DNA of 64,000 nucleotides from Anastrepha obliqua. Taxonomy: Eukaryota; Arthropoda; Insecta; Diptera; Tephritidae. A model generated the notes under the pieces. It was not told the origin of the DNA. It saw only the letters and a program-made list of their open reading frames with translations, and made no database searches. The position numbers and the translations under genes were made by a program. This document shows positions 55,000-63,655 of this stretch, piece by piece; the first letter of the stretch is position 1, and every line of letters starts with the position of its first letter. The stretch lies in assembly GCF_027943255.1 (NCBI RefSeq), contig NC_072895.1, positions 33,888,001-33,952,000 on the forward strand, written 5' to 3'.

Positions 55000-55350
55000 C
55001 AGGGTCCGGCACTCGGTGTAACCTATTACAAAGCATCATATATTTAGTTTGGTTTACTTTTATTAAATTCAAAGTAAAAAAGTGTGAAAATAATACAAAA
55101 TTAAGAATCGATTTACTATTGCTCGATATGACCACCTTTTACTTCGACTATGGCCTTGTGACGGTCCAGAATCGAATCGTAAGCTGCCCAAATGTGACTT
55201 GCAGGTATTTCGACCCACTCGCAGGCAATGGCTTTTTTCAGCGCCTCGAGGCTGGTGAATCTTTTAGTTCGGACTTGGCTCTCCAAAATGAACCCATCGG
55301 ATTCGTGTTTGGTGATCTGAAGTTGGTTACACTTCGAGTGCCGGATCCTG
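55000..55350 (-). mobile_element. 351-bp Tc1/mariner deletion derivative with transposase C-terminus
   Basis: Ends CAGGGTCCGGCACTCGGTGT (55000) and inverted CAGGATCCGGCACTCGAAGT (55350), each flanked by TA. On - it still encodes the C-terminus of a transposase: RTKRFTSLEALKKAIACEWV, EIPASHIWAAYDSILDRHKA, IVEVKGGHIEQ, stop near 55116. The catalytic core is deleted, so it can move only in trans. Confidence 0.85.
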
Positions 55351-55984
55351 TACCTTTCCAGCTCATTTCCATACAGTTTTTGGCGCACAGTCCATAGAAT
55401 TTGTGGAATAGTTCATACATTAAATTTTTAAAACATGCTTGGATTTTGAAAATGTTAAAGCCATTACAGAACAGGAAATACGCAAGCCAATCCAAAAATT
55501 TACCCACACAAGCCGTTGTGAACCCCTTAACCCAGCAAATTTTCCCTTAATTGATAATTATACAAATGAAGTGTTTGCGTTTCATACCCGTAATGAAGAG
55601 TAATCAAATTTTGAGCGCAAAATCTGAACCATGCTGCATGCCACAGCTGCCACAAAATGATGCACTAACATTTTTAAACACAACAAAGTATGAAGTCATT
55701 GGTCATTTAATGTACATACATACGCACTCAATAAAACGGGTTGTTCAATAGTGACATAACAAATTTGTATTTATGTGAATACAAATACAAACGCATTTTT
55801 AGCTTTTTTTTACGATTTGACAATGTGTCATAACATTTTTGTTATGGTGAAGTGCACGAACAAGCAAAGTTTGGCAATTTTTCGAAATCAAATTTTAAAT
55901 GAATTCCAAAAGGTCGCAGAAAGGGATGAATATACAGTTATGTAACGGAATAAGCACACTGATTGCTATTTTATCTCGAGATAT
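55351..55984. other. Spacer, nothing recognised
   Basis: No terminal repeats, frames or RNA genes were recognised between the Tc1 derivative and the Helentron-type end. Confidence 0.35.
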
Positions 55985-56231
55985 TTTTTTTTTGAAGTGA
56001 AACTTCTTTTGTCTCGAAGGATGAAACGCTGTGAGGAGTAAAACCATAGCGTTTCATCGATATGTGACGCTACGCCAGCGCCATCTGTTAAAAGCGTGGC
56101 GTGGATGAAACGCTGTGAGGAGTAAAACTACGCTAAACTACGTAAAACTCACGCTATGCCAGCGCCATCTGTTAAAAGACTGGCGTGGCGTGTCGTCTTA
56201 TCGAATGTAATTTGTAAATATGACATTTGAT

Positions 56232-56466
56232 TGGTGCCCGCCGTAGCCGAGTGGGTTGGTGCGTGATCACCATTCGGAATTCACAGAGAGGTCGTTGGTT
56301 CGAATCTCGGTGAAAGCAAAATTAATGAAAACATTTTTCTAATAGCGGTCGCCCCTCGGCAGGCAATGGCAAACCTCCGAGTGTATTTCTGCCATGAAAA
56401 AAATCTGCTCATAAACATATCATAAAACAAATTGAAATAAATGTATAAAAAAAAAAAAAAAAAAAA
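56232..56466 (+). mobile_element. tRNA-derived SINE with A-rich tail
   Basis: GCCGTAGCCGAGTGGGTTGG has box A (TAGCCGAGTGGG), then ATCACCATTCGGAATTCACA, and box B GGTTCGAATCTCGG. The body follows: AACATTTTTCTAATAGCGG, TCGCCCCTCGGCAGGCAATG, GCAAACCTCCGAGTGTATTT and CTGCCATGAAAAAAATCTGC. It ends in AAATGTATAAAAAAA with a run of 20 or more A. The 3' body block present at 17215 is missing. Best head of the family here. Confidence 0.82.
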
Positions 56467-56565
56467 ATTTTCTTGTGATTCGAACCAAGGATTTCGGATC
56501 GGAAGCCCACATTGCTAGCCGCTGGGCTATCGCGCTGTGCTGTCGCCGCAAAATAATGTATCATA
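56467..56565 (-). mobile_element. Second tRNA-like SINE head, inverted
   Basis: On - it reads GCGCGATAGCCCAGCGGCTA (box A TAGCCCAGCGGC), GGGCTTCCGATCCGAAATCC and box B GGTTCGAATC, then AAGAAAATTTT. Box spacing fits a tRNA (Arg-like anticodon region TTCCGAT), but the acceptor and anticodon stems do not pair well and there is no terminator-like context. I call it a SINE head or tRNA pseudogene, not a functional tRNA. Confidence 0.5.
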
Positions 56566-56740
56566 AATCTGTTTACCATACCAAAGACCATACACTTTGC
56601 GAACGCATTTCGGTGGAAACAGTTGACAGTTATCCCAAACACAATATTATTAGTAACGCGAGACGCGTCATAGAGTGTGTGTGTAGTTTTGAGCAAATCT
56701 TACAAACATATTTTGTTTTGTTGATTGATTTCTGTTAAAT

Positions 56741-57057
56741 ATGGCATCAAATCAACAAAAACGGAAACCGAAAACAGGTGCTGAACGGCAACGTGAGTAT
56801 TTGGAGCGTAAAAAATTAAGAGCTACTGTTGAACACCGTGACAGTGAATCCTCCGGTTGTACGATAAGTGATAATTTGTAGTACCAACAACAAGATGCGG
56901 AACTACCATTGATGCAGTATTTCATCGATACCTTGATAGATTAGAATGTAGATCATTTTTTACGTATTTCAGTTACCATAAAGCCCTTGTTTCATTTTTG
57001 GAAAACGAATCCAATAATGATAATGACAATGCCGAGAACCAAATGTAATTGAGTACA
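56741..57057 (+). pseudogene. Short basic ORF relic, Helentron-like N-terminus
   Basis: ATG 56741 begins MASNQQKRKPKTGAERQREY, LERKKLRATVEHRD and meets a stop after about 46 codons. It continues open for another short stretch (YQQQDAELPLMQYFIDTLID) with an AATAAA after it. The motif KPKT.AERQREY.ERKK is found at the start of proteins of Helitron-like and some other insect transposons. Assignment to Helentron is by context. Confidence 0.4.
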
Positions 57058-57271
57058 ATAAATTCATTTCTTTTTATATTAAAATAAATAAATAATTCTG
57101 TTTAATAAAATTCCATTCCATGCTTTCCATGACTTCTGCATGCATTATATTGAAATAATAGTTAAATTATTGATTTGTTGATAAAAGAAGTTTCACTTCA
57201 GTCGTGCGGGTTCCGTGAACTACCACACACTTTCTTTTTTTTAATTTTTAGTAATTCTTAATTCAAACCAC

Positions 57272-58628
57272 TTAAGAGGGGCCCCGCTTTAGAGGCTTCA
57301 AAAACTCGATTTTTTTTTTGCATAGATGTCTTTTTAAACTATCCAAGAATGTGTCCTCAAAATTTAAGAAGCAAATTCAAAATATTTTCGCAGTTACAGA
57401 AGAAATTGTGAGCAAGCGTCGAGCAGGTATACGAGCGGAATTTTTATATACAAAAACTTTGACGCGCGATTTCTGGGTTTTTTATTTTTACGATTTTCCC
57501 TAATTCGCGGGAAAGATAGGAAAAAAGTTAATCGTCCTAACAAAATGAGATACCATTGATTGTATTTGGAATTAAATTCTCTTCTAGTTGAACCTAAAAA
57601 ACCTTAAGAAAGTTATGATTAACCCACTTTTTAAACAATCTAAAGTGAATTTGTTTTTCCAAAAAAATGATTTTTTTTTAATTAGCGAAAAATTGTTGAA
57701 TTTCTCACTTTTTGTTTAATTTTCTTGGTTTAACTAGAAGCTATACTATACTAAAATAAAAAATTGTTTGGGTTTTTGGTTTCAGATGAAAATTGCGACC
57801 TGCATCTTTCCCGCCGCACGACACATGCACACTCGAGGCGCCTCGGCAAAATGCGCCAGGCATAATATGACATAAATGTTAATGAAAAAATTTTAGAATA
57901 CAGTAGGTTCTGTTTTTATGCGGCTTTTTTTATGCGGTTTTGAAATAGTGCGTTTTTTTTTTAAATTACAAAATGCAAGTCGACCTATCGGGAATTGTAC
58001 ATATAAACAAGATTCTAAACCAGCTAAGCAAAAACTCATCACAGATTACATAAGAAATGCTAACCCTACAAGTATGGAACCGCCTGCATAACTATCTAGA
58101 TCAGACGTGTACATTTCCTAAAGTGACGAAAGTGATTTTACGCCAAATCCTAAACGAACGCGGAACATGTGGGTATTGTCTGATTCTATTTCTGACTTAA
58201 ATTTATTTTTCGATTCTGACGTTTCTTAACTAAAGATATAATTTTCAAAAATACAATTTTTCGTTTATGCGATTTTATTTAATTATTTCAGATTCTTGCG
58301 GTCTATGGAACGTATCTATAGTTATAATATGGGACTAGTGCCCTTTTTTATGCGATTTTATTACATTATTTCAGATTTATGCGGTTCTTAGCACTTTTAA
58401 AACGTATCTATAGTTTTACTATAGAACTAGTAGCTTTTTTTATGCTGTTTTTTTATGCTGTTTCTTGCGGAACGTATCTACCGCATTAAAACAGAACCTA
58501 CTGTACTGCTGAAATATATAACAATAACACCTGAAAGTTTCGTTTCAATCGAATATTTCTTTCCTTTCCAAAAAAAATCCACGAAAAAATCGTTTTTTTG
58601 AAGCCTCTAAAACAGGCTCCCCCCTTAA
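57272..58628. mobile_element. TTAA-flanked inverted-repeat element, 1349-bp body
   Basis: TTAA at 57272-57275 and 58625-58628. The left end reads GAGGGGCCCCGCTTTAGAGG then CTTCAAAAA; the right end, inverted, GGGGGGAGCCTGTTTTAGAG then GCTTCAAAAAAACG. Interior phrases (TTTCCAAAAAAATGATTTTT, AAGAAAGTTATGA) are non-coding. It contains a second complete element at 57901-58503, so the original body is about 746 bp. Confidence 0.85.
57901..58503. mobile_element. pogo/Tigger-like MITE nested in the TTAA element
   Basis: CAGTAGGTTCTGTTTTTATG at 57901 is repeated inverted at 58503 (CAGTAGGTTCTGTTTTAATG), each flanked by TA. The ends include CGGCTTTTTTTATGCGG-type direct repeats. A stretch near 58100-58230 reads SDESDFTPNPKRTRNMWVLS in one frame, like the acidic tail of a pogo-type transposase, but is too short to be sure. 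TA plus CAGT ends fits pogo/Tigger. Confidence 0.8.
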
Positions 58629-58814
58629 GGTGATTATTTTATAATCAATTTCTTGCTTTACTTGATTTTAATGAATTTTCATTTTTTCTTGTAATAGCAC
58701 ATTCAACAAGGTAAAAACCACAACCCACCCGAACTTCCTTATACCTGATACCTTATACCGCTGTGCGACACGGGAACCTCATTATTTTTCTTCCCATCCT
58801 CACACTAGACAGTT

Positions 58815-59030
58815 CTGTAAGAAAATTTAAAAAGTATTTATATATGTATTTACCTAGACAACTTGCTCTGATTTTATCTAAGGCTGGCCAATTGCAAAGG
58901 AAGTGCTGAACTGTTTCTTTCTCGTTTTCATCTCTACAACTCTATAATATTCATGGGAGAAAACTTCTAATATCAAGGAATGACTGCCAAATAGCCAATG
59001 ACCGGTTATACAAGCCACGACCTTCGAGAT
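58815..59030 (-). mobile_element. LINE relic, C-terminal zinc motif, inverted
   Basis: On -, frames give GLYNRSLAIWQSFLDIRSFL and SCRDENEKETVQHFLCNWPA, LDKIRASCLG. These correspond to the GH..G.H...L and SC..E.EETVQHFLC.CPAL segment after RNase H. The sequence upstream on - (to about 59240) may also belong but is unreadable. Confidence 0.6.
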
Positions 59031-59746
59031 ATCCTCTCTTCCGTGCTCTAAGCATTTCCTTTGTCTTTTTCTTATTTATTTGCGGCCGCAGTAGCTATGC
59101 GTAACAGCTGCGTTTATCTTTCCATGAGCTATTGGCCTCTTGGATAATGTTGTTTTTTATTATTAGTTTACTCGTGCCCATTAGGTATCCCTATGATACT
59201 TCTATCACTGGGAAGTTGAAGAGTAGTTTCCTCATACCTGACAATTACGTCACAAAAGTGTAAGCAAGCAAATTAATCCTTTGTGATGAATGGACCATTT
59301 TGGCATCATTTGAAATGAGGGTGTCTATAAATAAGAAAATACTTCAAATTTTCTTGTAATCAGCTTCCTTCTAGTCGTTATTGTAATTAACCTTTAATTT
59401 ATATGTGCAAATGCACTCTTCTCAGAGAAAATCACTCTCTGTCTCTCTCTCTTAGCTTCACAGTCTGTAGTAGACCATAGCTTCATCAACAATCCTATGA
59501 CGCCCCTATTGAGAATCCCTCTACATGTGGATATGCTTATATGCACATTTCGTTTCACGCATTGAAGACTTCAATGCTCAAAATAGCCAAATCGATAGAC
59601 CAAAAAAAATCTAGGATTGTTTAAGTTCGAGCGTAACGGAACTTGAAATACCCAGCGCATGATTCGTAATTTATTTATTAAAACGTTAAAATATAATTAG
59701 AGCAAAATTGAGATATGATTAAGGTGCATCTACATACGTATATATA
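59031..59746. other. Spacer, nothing recognised
   Basis: A (CT)n-like run near 59435-59455. No gene or element boundary until the DD41D terminal repeat. Confidence 0.35.
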
Positions 59747-60090
59747 GGGTTTTCCAATAACAGGTGAATGGACTGCGCTATCAAGAGATGATTAACGGTT
59801 TTTTATGGCCGGAATTGGATGGTATTGATCAGGATCACGTTTATTTTCAACAAGACGGCGCTACGTGCCACACAAGCAACGAAACTATTGATCTTTTACG
59901 GGAAAGGTTTCCGGGCCGTGTTATCTCTCGAAGAGGTGATCACAATTGGCCACCGAGATCTTGTGATTTAGCACCTTGTGACTTTTTTATTTGGGACCAC
60001 GTGAAAGGGAAGGTCTATGCCAACAGCCCAGGGTCGATTCAAGACCTCAAAGATGGAATTCGTGAGGCCAAAAATCGCCTGGTCTGACCA
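59747..60090 (+). mobile_element. DD41D element: terminal repeat joined to transposase C-terminus
   Basis: After TA, GGGTTTTCCAATAACAGGTG (terminal repeat as at 13378) runs straight into the frame VNGLRYQEMINGFLWPELDG, with second Asp in YFQQDGATCHTSNETIDLLR and third in WPPRSCDLAPCDFFIWDH, 41 residues apart. It ends near the IQDLKDGIREAKNRLV block. The N-terminal half is deleted. It keeps exactly the part that the 13378 copy has lost. Confidence 0.8.
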
Positions 60091-60118
60091 AAGAAGTTGC
60101 CAGCTTTTAAGGGCCTCT

Positions 60119-60960
60119 TTATAATCGAAGGTAACGCCCTTCATATGATTTAACAGGGAGTCGAAAAAATATTAATCGGTCGGTGCAAGGTCCGGATAAT
60201 ACGGCGAATGCCAAAGGACCTCCCATTCGAGCTTGTGTATGGAGTATGGTTTGACTATGTCGATCAGGTCTTTTCAGTCGAATGGCCTCATATAGGTAAG
60301 CAATGTGGAGCTCCTTGTTGACCGTGGCATTCTTTTCGAGCATTTCCCTACGCACCATTCGCTGCCAGTCCCACCAAACACATATCATGATCTTCTTTGG
60401 AAGAAGAACCAGCTTGACTCTCAGCTTTGGCGTATCTCCTGGAGCCACTCACTCTTTTCTTCGCTTCATATTGATATATTTCTCATCTCCCGTGTCGATT
60501 TGGTACAAAAAGCGCTGTTTATGACTGCGAGTTACTTGACGCCGCGTGAGATGCTGAGAAGCAATTTGAAGGCGACTTTTTTTTTTTTTTTTTTTCGTTG
60601 CCTTCGTGAGTCACCCAGTCTTCCCATTTTTCGGTAAATCCTATTGAATGAAAGTGATTGAGAATCGTTTTATGATCACAGTTCATTTTTCCGCCAATTC
60701 ATGACTGGATTGGGGGCCGTTCCCCCGCTCCTTCAAAAATGATTTTAGACGTTCTTCATCGAATTCAGAAAGCCTTCCACTGCGGGACATGCCATCGACG
60801 TCAAAGTCACCATTTTCGAGCTTTGCAAATCATTTCCATGCTGTAGACTCACCTATGACACCTTCTCCATAAACTTCGCAAATGTCCCGTGCTGCTTCAG
60901 CAGCGTCTTGACCTCGATTGAAAGCAAAGAATGTGGACTTTTACCTCCTGACAAACTAAT
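60119..60960 (-). pseudogene. mariner transposase relic of another subfamily
   Basis: On -, from about 60800: SGRLSEFDEERLKSFLKE, then DHKTILNHFHSIGFTEKWED, WVTHEGNE, a shift, TGDEKYINMKRRKE (first Asp), 60448-60119 with PKKIMICVWWDWQRMVRREM, LEKNATVNKELHIAYLYEAI, and scrambled remains of the second and third Asp regions (ARMGGPLAFAVLSGPCTD is LEWEVLWHSPYYPDLAPTD out of frame). Old and frameshifted. The DD41D fragment abuts its 3' side. Confidence 0.7.
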
Positions 60961-61869
60961 GGTTGTAAAATAAAAGAAAATGCAAAAACGCTATGAACTT
61001 ATTCCCCAACTCAATATTTCTATATGAAATTATACTAAGCTGTATAAAATTAGTCAGAATCCCTGATGAGCTTCACCAGGTCTTTAATGTTGGCTTCCAC
61101 GACTTAATTCTTAAATAGCAGCTCTTAAGTTACAGGGGCGAGTGAGAAATCGTTTCATTACCTTTGGCTTCCTTACAGTATTTCTCAATGTCCCTAACAC
61201 CTGAAAACCAATTCCGACAAAATCTGGTCTACTGCATACAAATAATGTAATAAATAATACAAATAATAAATGAATGAAGGAAAATGAACCTGCTGCCTTT
61301 GCTAACCGTGGGGTATAACCGGTGCGATAGTGTAGAAACGCATTTAATTTCGTTCAAAACAGCAGTTCGAAATGGCAGCGCGTGTGTGCATATGTAAGTT
61401 AATGGAGAGAAAGCCAATACCACAGCTATTGCAATATTCTTTCGTTGGCATCGAATTGCATAGTTTGGTTAAAGTAACTCCAACACAAAACCAATGAACC
61501 ACAACGAGAACATTACAGCTTGTGGAAGTATTAAAACAGCGTAATTGCGGAGATTTCAAAATTTGATTTTACTGGCTAAAATAATGGGATTTGGAAGCAA
61601 AATGAACTGGTGAGTGGAATGATTGCTATAAGCAATCATCAGGCGAAATAATAGCCGCCCAGCGTGTGCAAGAAATAAACTGAAATGTAAAAATAGTGAT
61701 ACAAAAATGATGACAACAAAGTAAATTAAGAAATAAGAATTTCCCAATAAAAATAGTTATTTTTTCTTAATGCTCTTGCCGAAAATTTCATATCAAAAAA
61801 ATTATATTATTATATAAAAAATAATACAATAACTAAATAATTTGAAGAGCTTGACATGACACTAATAAG
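60961..61869. other. Spacer, nothing recognised
   Basis: No family motif in frames on either strand, no terminal repeats. It directly precedes the candidate exon at 61882. Confidence 0.35.
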
Positions 61870-61881
61870 GCGTTGCCGTAC

Positions 61882-61977
61882 ATGGCTTTTTTGCTTTGTG
61901 TTGGTCCACCGATGTTTGCGATTAGTTTGCTAAGCATTCCCGTGGCCTTCGGTGCGTGCCGTATCTGGACCCAGCAC
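61882..61977 (+). CDS. Candidate host exon encoding a membrane segment
   Basis: An ATG in good context (GTACATGG) opens MAFLLCVGPPMFAISLLSIP, VAFGACRIWTQH and meets a consensus donor CAC|GTAAGC. An upstream acceptor after ACTAATAAG (61869) would add ALPY. The next exon-like segment follows after a 75-bp intron, a normal size for flies, with a strong acceptor. The peptide is one hydrophobic helix ending in a basic residue. The protein is not recognised. It may be a signal-anchor start or an internal exon. Confidence 0.4.
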
Positions 61978-62052
61978 GTAAGCCTGCAATCAAGTTGAAT
62001 TATTAATTCATATGGCTGATATAACCTTAAAATAGCATCTCTTTTTTATTAG

Positions 62053-62154
62053 GCGCATGATTTCATCAGCTGTATTTTATTTGCGGTCCTATCAGTACTA
62101 AGGAACAAACTTGGTTCGCAAATAGGGAGTTTCATCTGCCATTCGCACGCACAG
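62053..62154 (+). CDS. Candidate second exon of the membrane-protein gene
   Basis: After acceptor CTCTTTTTTATTAG, 34 codons stay open in phase 0, AHDFISCILFAVLSVLRNKL, GSQIGSFICHSHAQ, to donor CACAG|GTATAT. It would add a second hydrophobic stretch after that at 61882. The polypyrimidine tract, 75-bp intron and matched phases support it; no family identification is possible. The next exon would lie further along + and was not found. Confidence 0.4.
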
Positions 62155-62571
62155 GTATATACGTGTCTATACTTAAACTCGTACGTATGTATATATTGAC
62201 CTTAGCCTACCTAAAAATATATCGTTAACTGCCGGTAGCTTTGATGGCCGAAGCAGGAAATGCGGCAAAATAGTCAGGCGACTGATTTCTTTGTACTTTT
62301 GCGTTGTCCGGCGCAATAGAACAAATCCGCATTGCTCATGGACATATGAACATACCTATATATGTGCATACGTATGTATGGGAAATAGCTAAATGCGCAT
62401 CAACTTAATTTGAAATAAAAATACCAGAAATCAAATTAAGCATTTCACTGTAAGTGAGAAGTAACAGGCAACAAGGCCACTGAATTTAAATTAAAATTTA
62501 AATAAAAACTAAACATTTTCACCTATAAGGAAACGAATATATCTGCATAAGTAGCTATTTCTCAATAGACA
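62155..62571. other. Spacer, nothing recognised
   Basis: ATGTATGT-rich sequence typical of fly introns. No element boundary was recognised until the decayed mariner. Confidence 0.35.
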
Positions 62572-63655
62572 GTGTGTGCTAGTCGATTCTAACATAACCT
62601 TAACGTCATAAACCAAGCTTAGACATATCGTAAACAAACTACTTCGGCACATTAGTGATTTTGTTTTGGTATCATATACTTTTAGTTTTGTGAAAACGTC
62701 TGATTTTGTGCCGAATAATCGTCATTTACGGGAAGTGTTGATTTTCATCTTTCATTTGAGAAAAACGGAGGCTGAAGCGCATCGGAAGCTACAAAAAATT
62801 TATGAAGATGCTGCTTTAAGTGAAACAACGTGCCGAGATTAGTTCCGTCGCTTCAAAGACGCTGATTTTAATGTTGACGACCGTCCGCGTGAAGGAAGGC
62901 CAAACACCTTCGAAGACGCTAAATTGGAGGCATTGGTCAATGAGGATCCGTGTCAAACGCAAGAAGAGCTTGCTTCAGTATTAGGAGTTACCCGCCAATC
63001 CATTTGCAAGCGATTGCATGCTTTAGGAATGATTCAGAAACAGGGGACTCGAGTTCCTTTTGAGTTAAAACCAAGGGATGTTGAACGTCGTTTTTTCGAC
63101 GTTTCGCCTCGGCCGAATATTCACGCTGCGAAGGTAATGCTATGTATTTGGTGGGACCGAGTTGGTGTTATTTATTAAGAACTGTTAAAACCAAGCGAAA
63201 CCATCACTGGGGATCGGTATCGACTTCAATTGATATGATCGAGCCGAGAAGCGACCGCAATACGCGGAAAGGCATGAAAAAGTGATTCTACAGCATGACA
63301 GCGCTCGGCCTCACGTTGCCAAACCCGTTTAAAACCTACCTGAAAACACTGAAATGGGAAATCCCACCCCACCCGGACATTGCGCAGTCCGATTATTACC
63401 TGTTCCGATCGATGGTGCATGGTCTAGCTGACCAGCAGTTCCATTCATATGAAGACATCAAAAATGGCTTGATCCTTGGATAGCCCCCAAAGATAGACAG
63501 TTTTAACGCGACGGTATACGAGATCTACCAGAAAGATGAGAAAAAGTAGTAGCCAGCGATGGGCAATACTTTCAATGATTCACTTGTAACCATTTTTTCA
63601 GAATAAACTTGCATTTTCATCAAAAAAAACAGCGAGAACTTAGCGGTGCACCTAA
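62572..63655 (+). mobile_element. Decayed mariner, mauritiana-like
   Basis: Transposase remains: FHLRKTEAEAHRKLQKIYED (about 62755), FRRFKDADFNVDDRPREGRP (after a stop), 62924-63178 KLEALVNEDPCQTQEELASV, LGVTRQSICKRLHALGMIQK, VPFELKPRDVERRFF. A deletion then removes the first Asp and joins DVSPRPNIHAAKVMLCIWWD. Later frames give SITGDRYRLQL, HDSARPHVAKPV-like and DIAQSDYYLFRSMVHGLADQ. The right end TTAGGTGCACCGCTAAGTTC (inverted, 63655) sits beside TA; the left end is too decayed to place exactly. It resembles the copy at 4808 but is a different lineage. Confidence 0.78.

Larger units (their letters stand above)
55985..57205 (+). mobile_element. Helentron-type element with nested SINEs
   Basis: Ends GAAGTGAAACTTC (55994-56006) and GAAGTTTCACTTC (57187-57199), as in the element at 1603. 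After the left end a block with GATGAAACGCTGTGAGGAGT and CGCCAGCGCCATCTGTTAAAAG is duplicated imperfectly (56020-56100 and 56103-56190). Then come a SINE (56232), a tRNA-like inverted segment (56467) and a short coding relic (56741-57057). The helicase is missing. Confidence 0.6.

Noticed and set aside
56480..56560. Possible functional tRNA-Arg on -.
   Set aside because: Anticodon and acceptor stems pair poorly and it is joined to a SINE A-tract. Kept only as a SINE head or tRNA pseudogene.
63100..63640. The mariner at 62572 as an intact element.
   Set aside because: It has in-frame stops, a deletion removing the first catalytic Asp region, and a left terminal repeat that cannot be placed.
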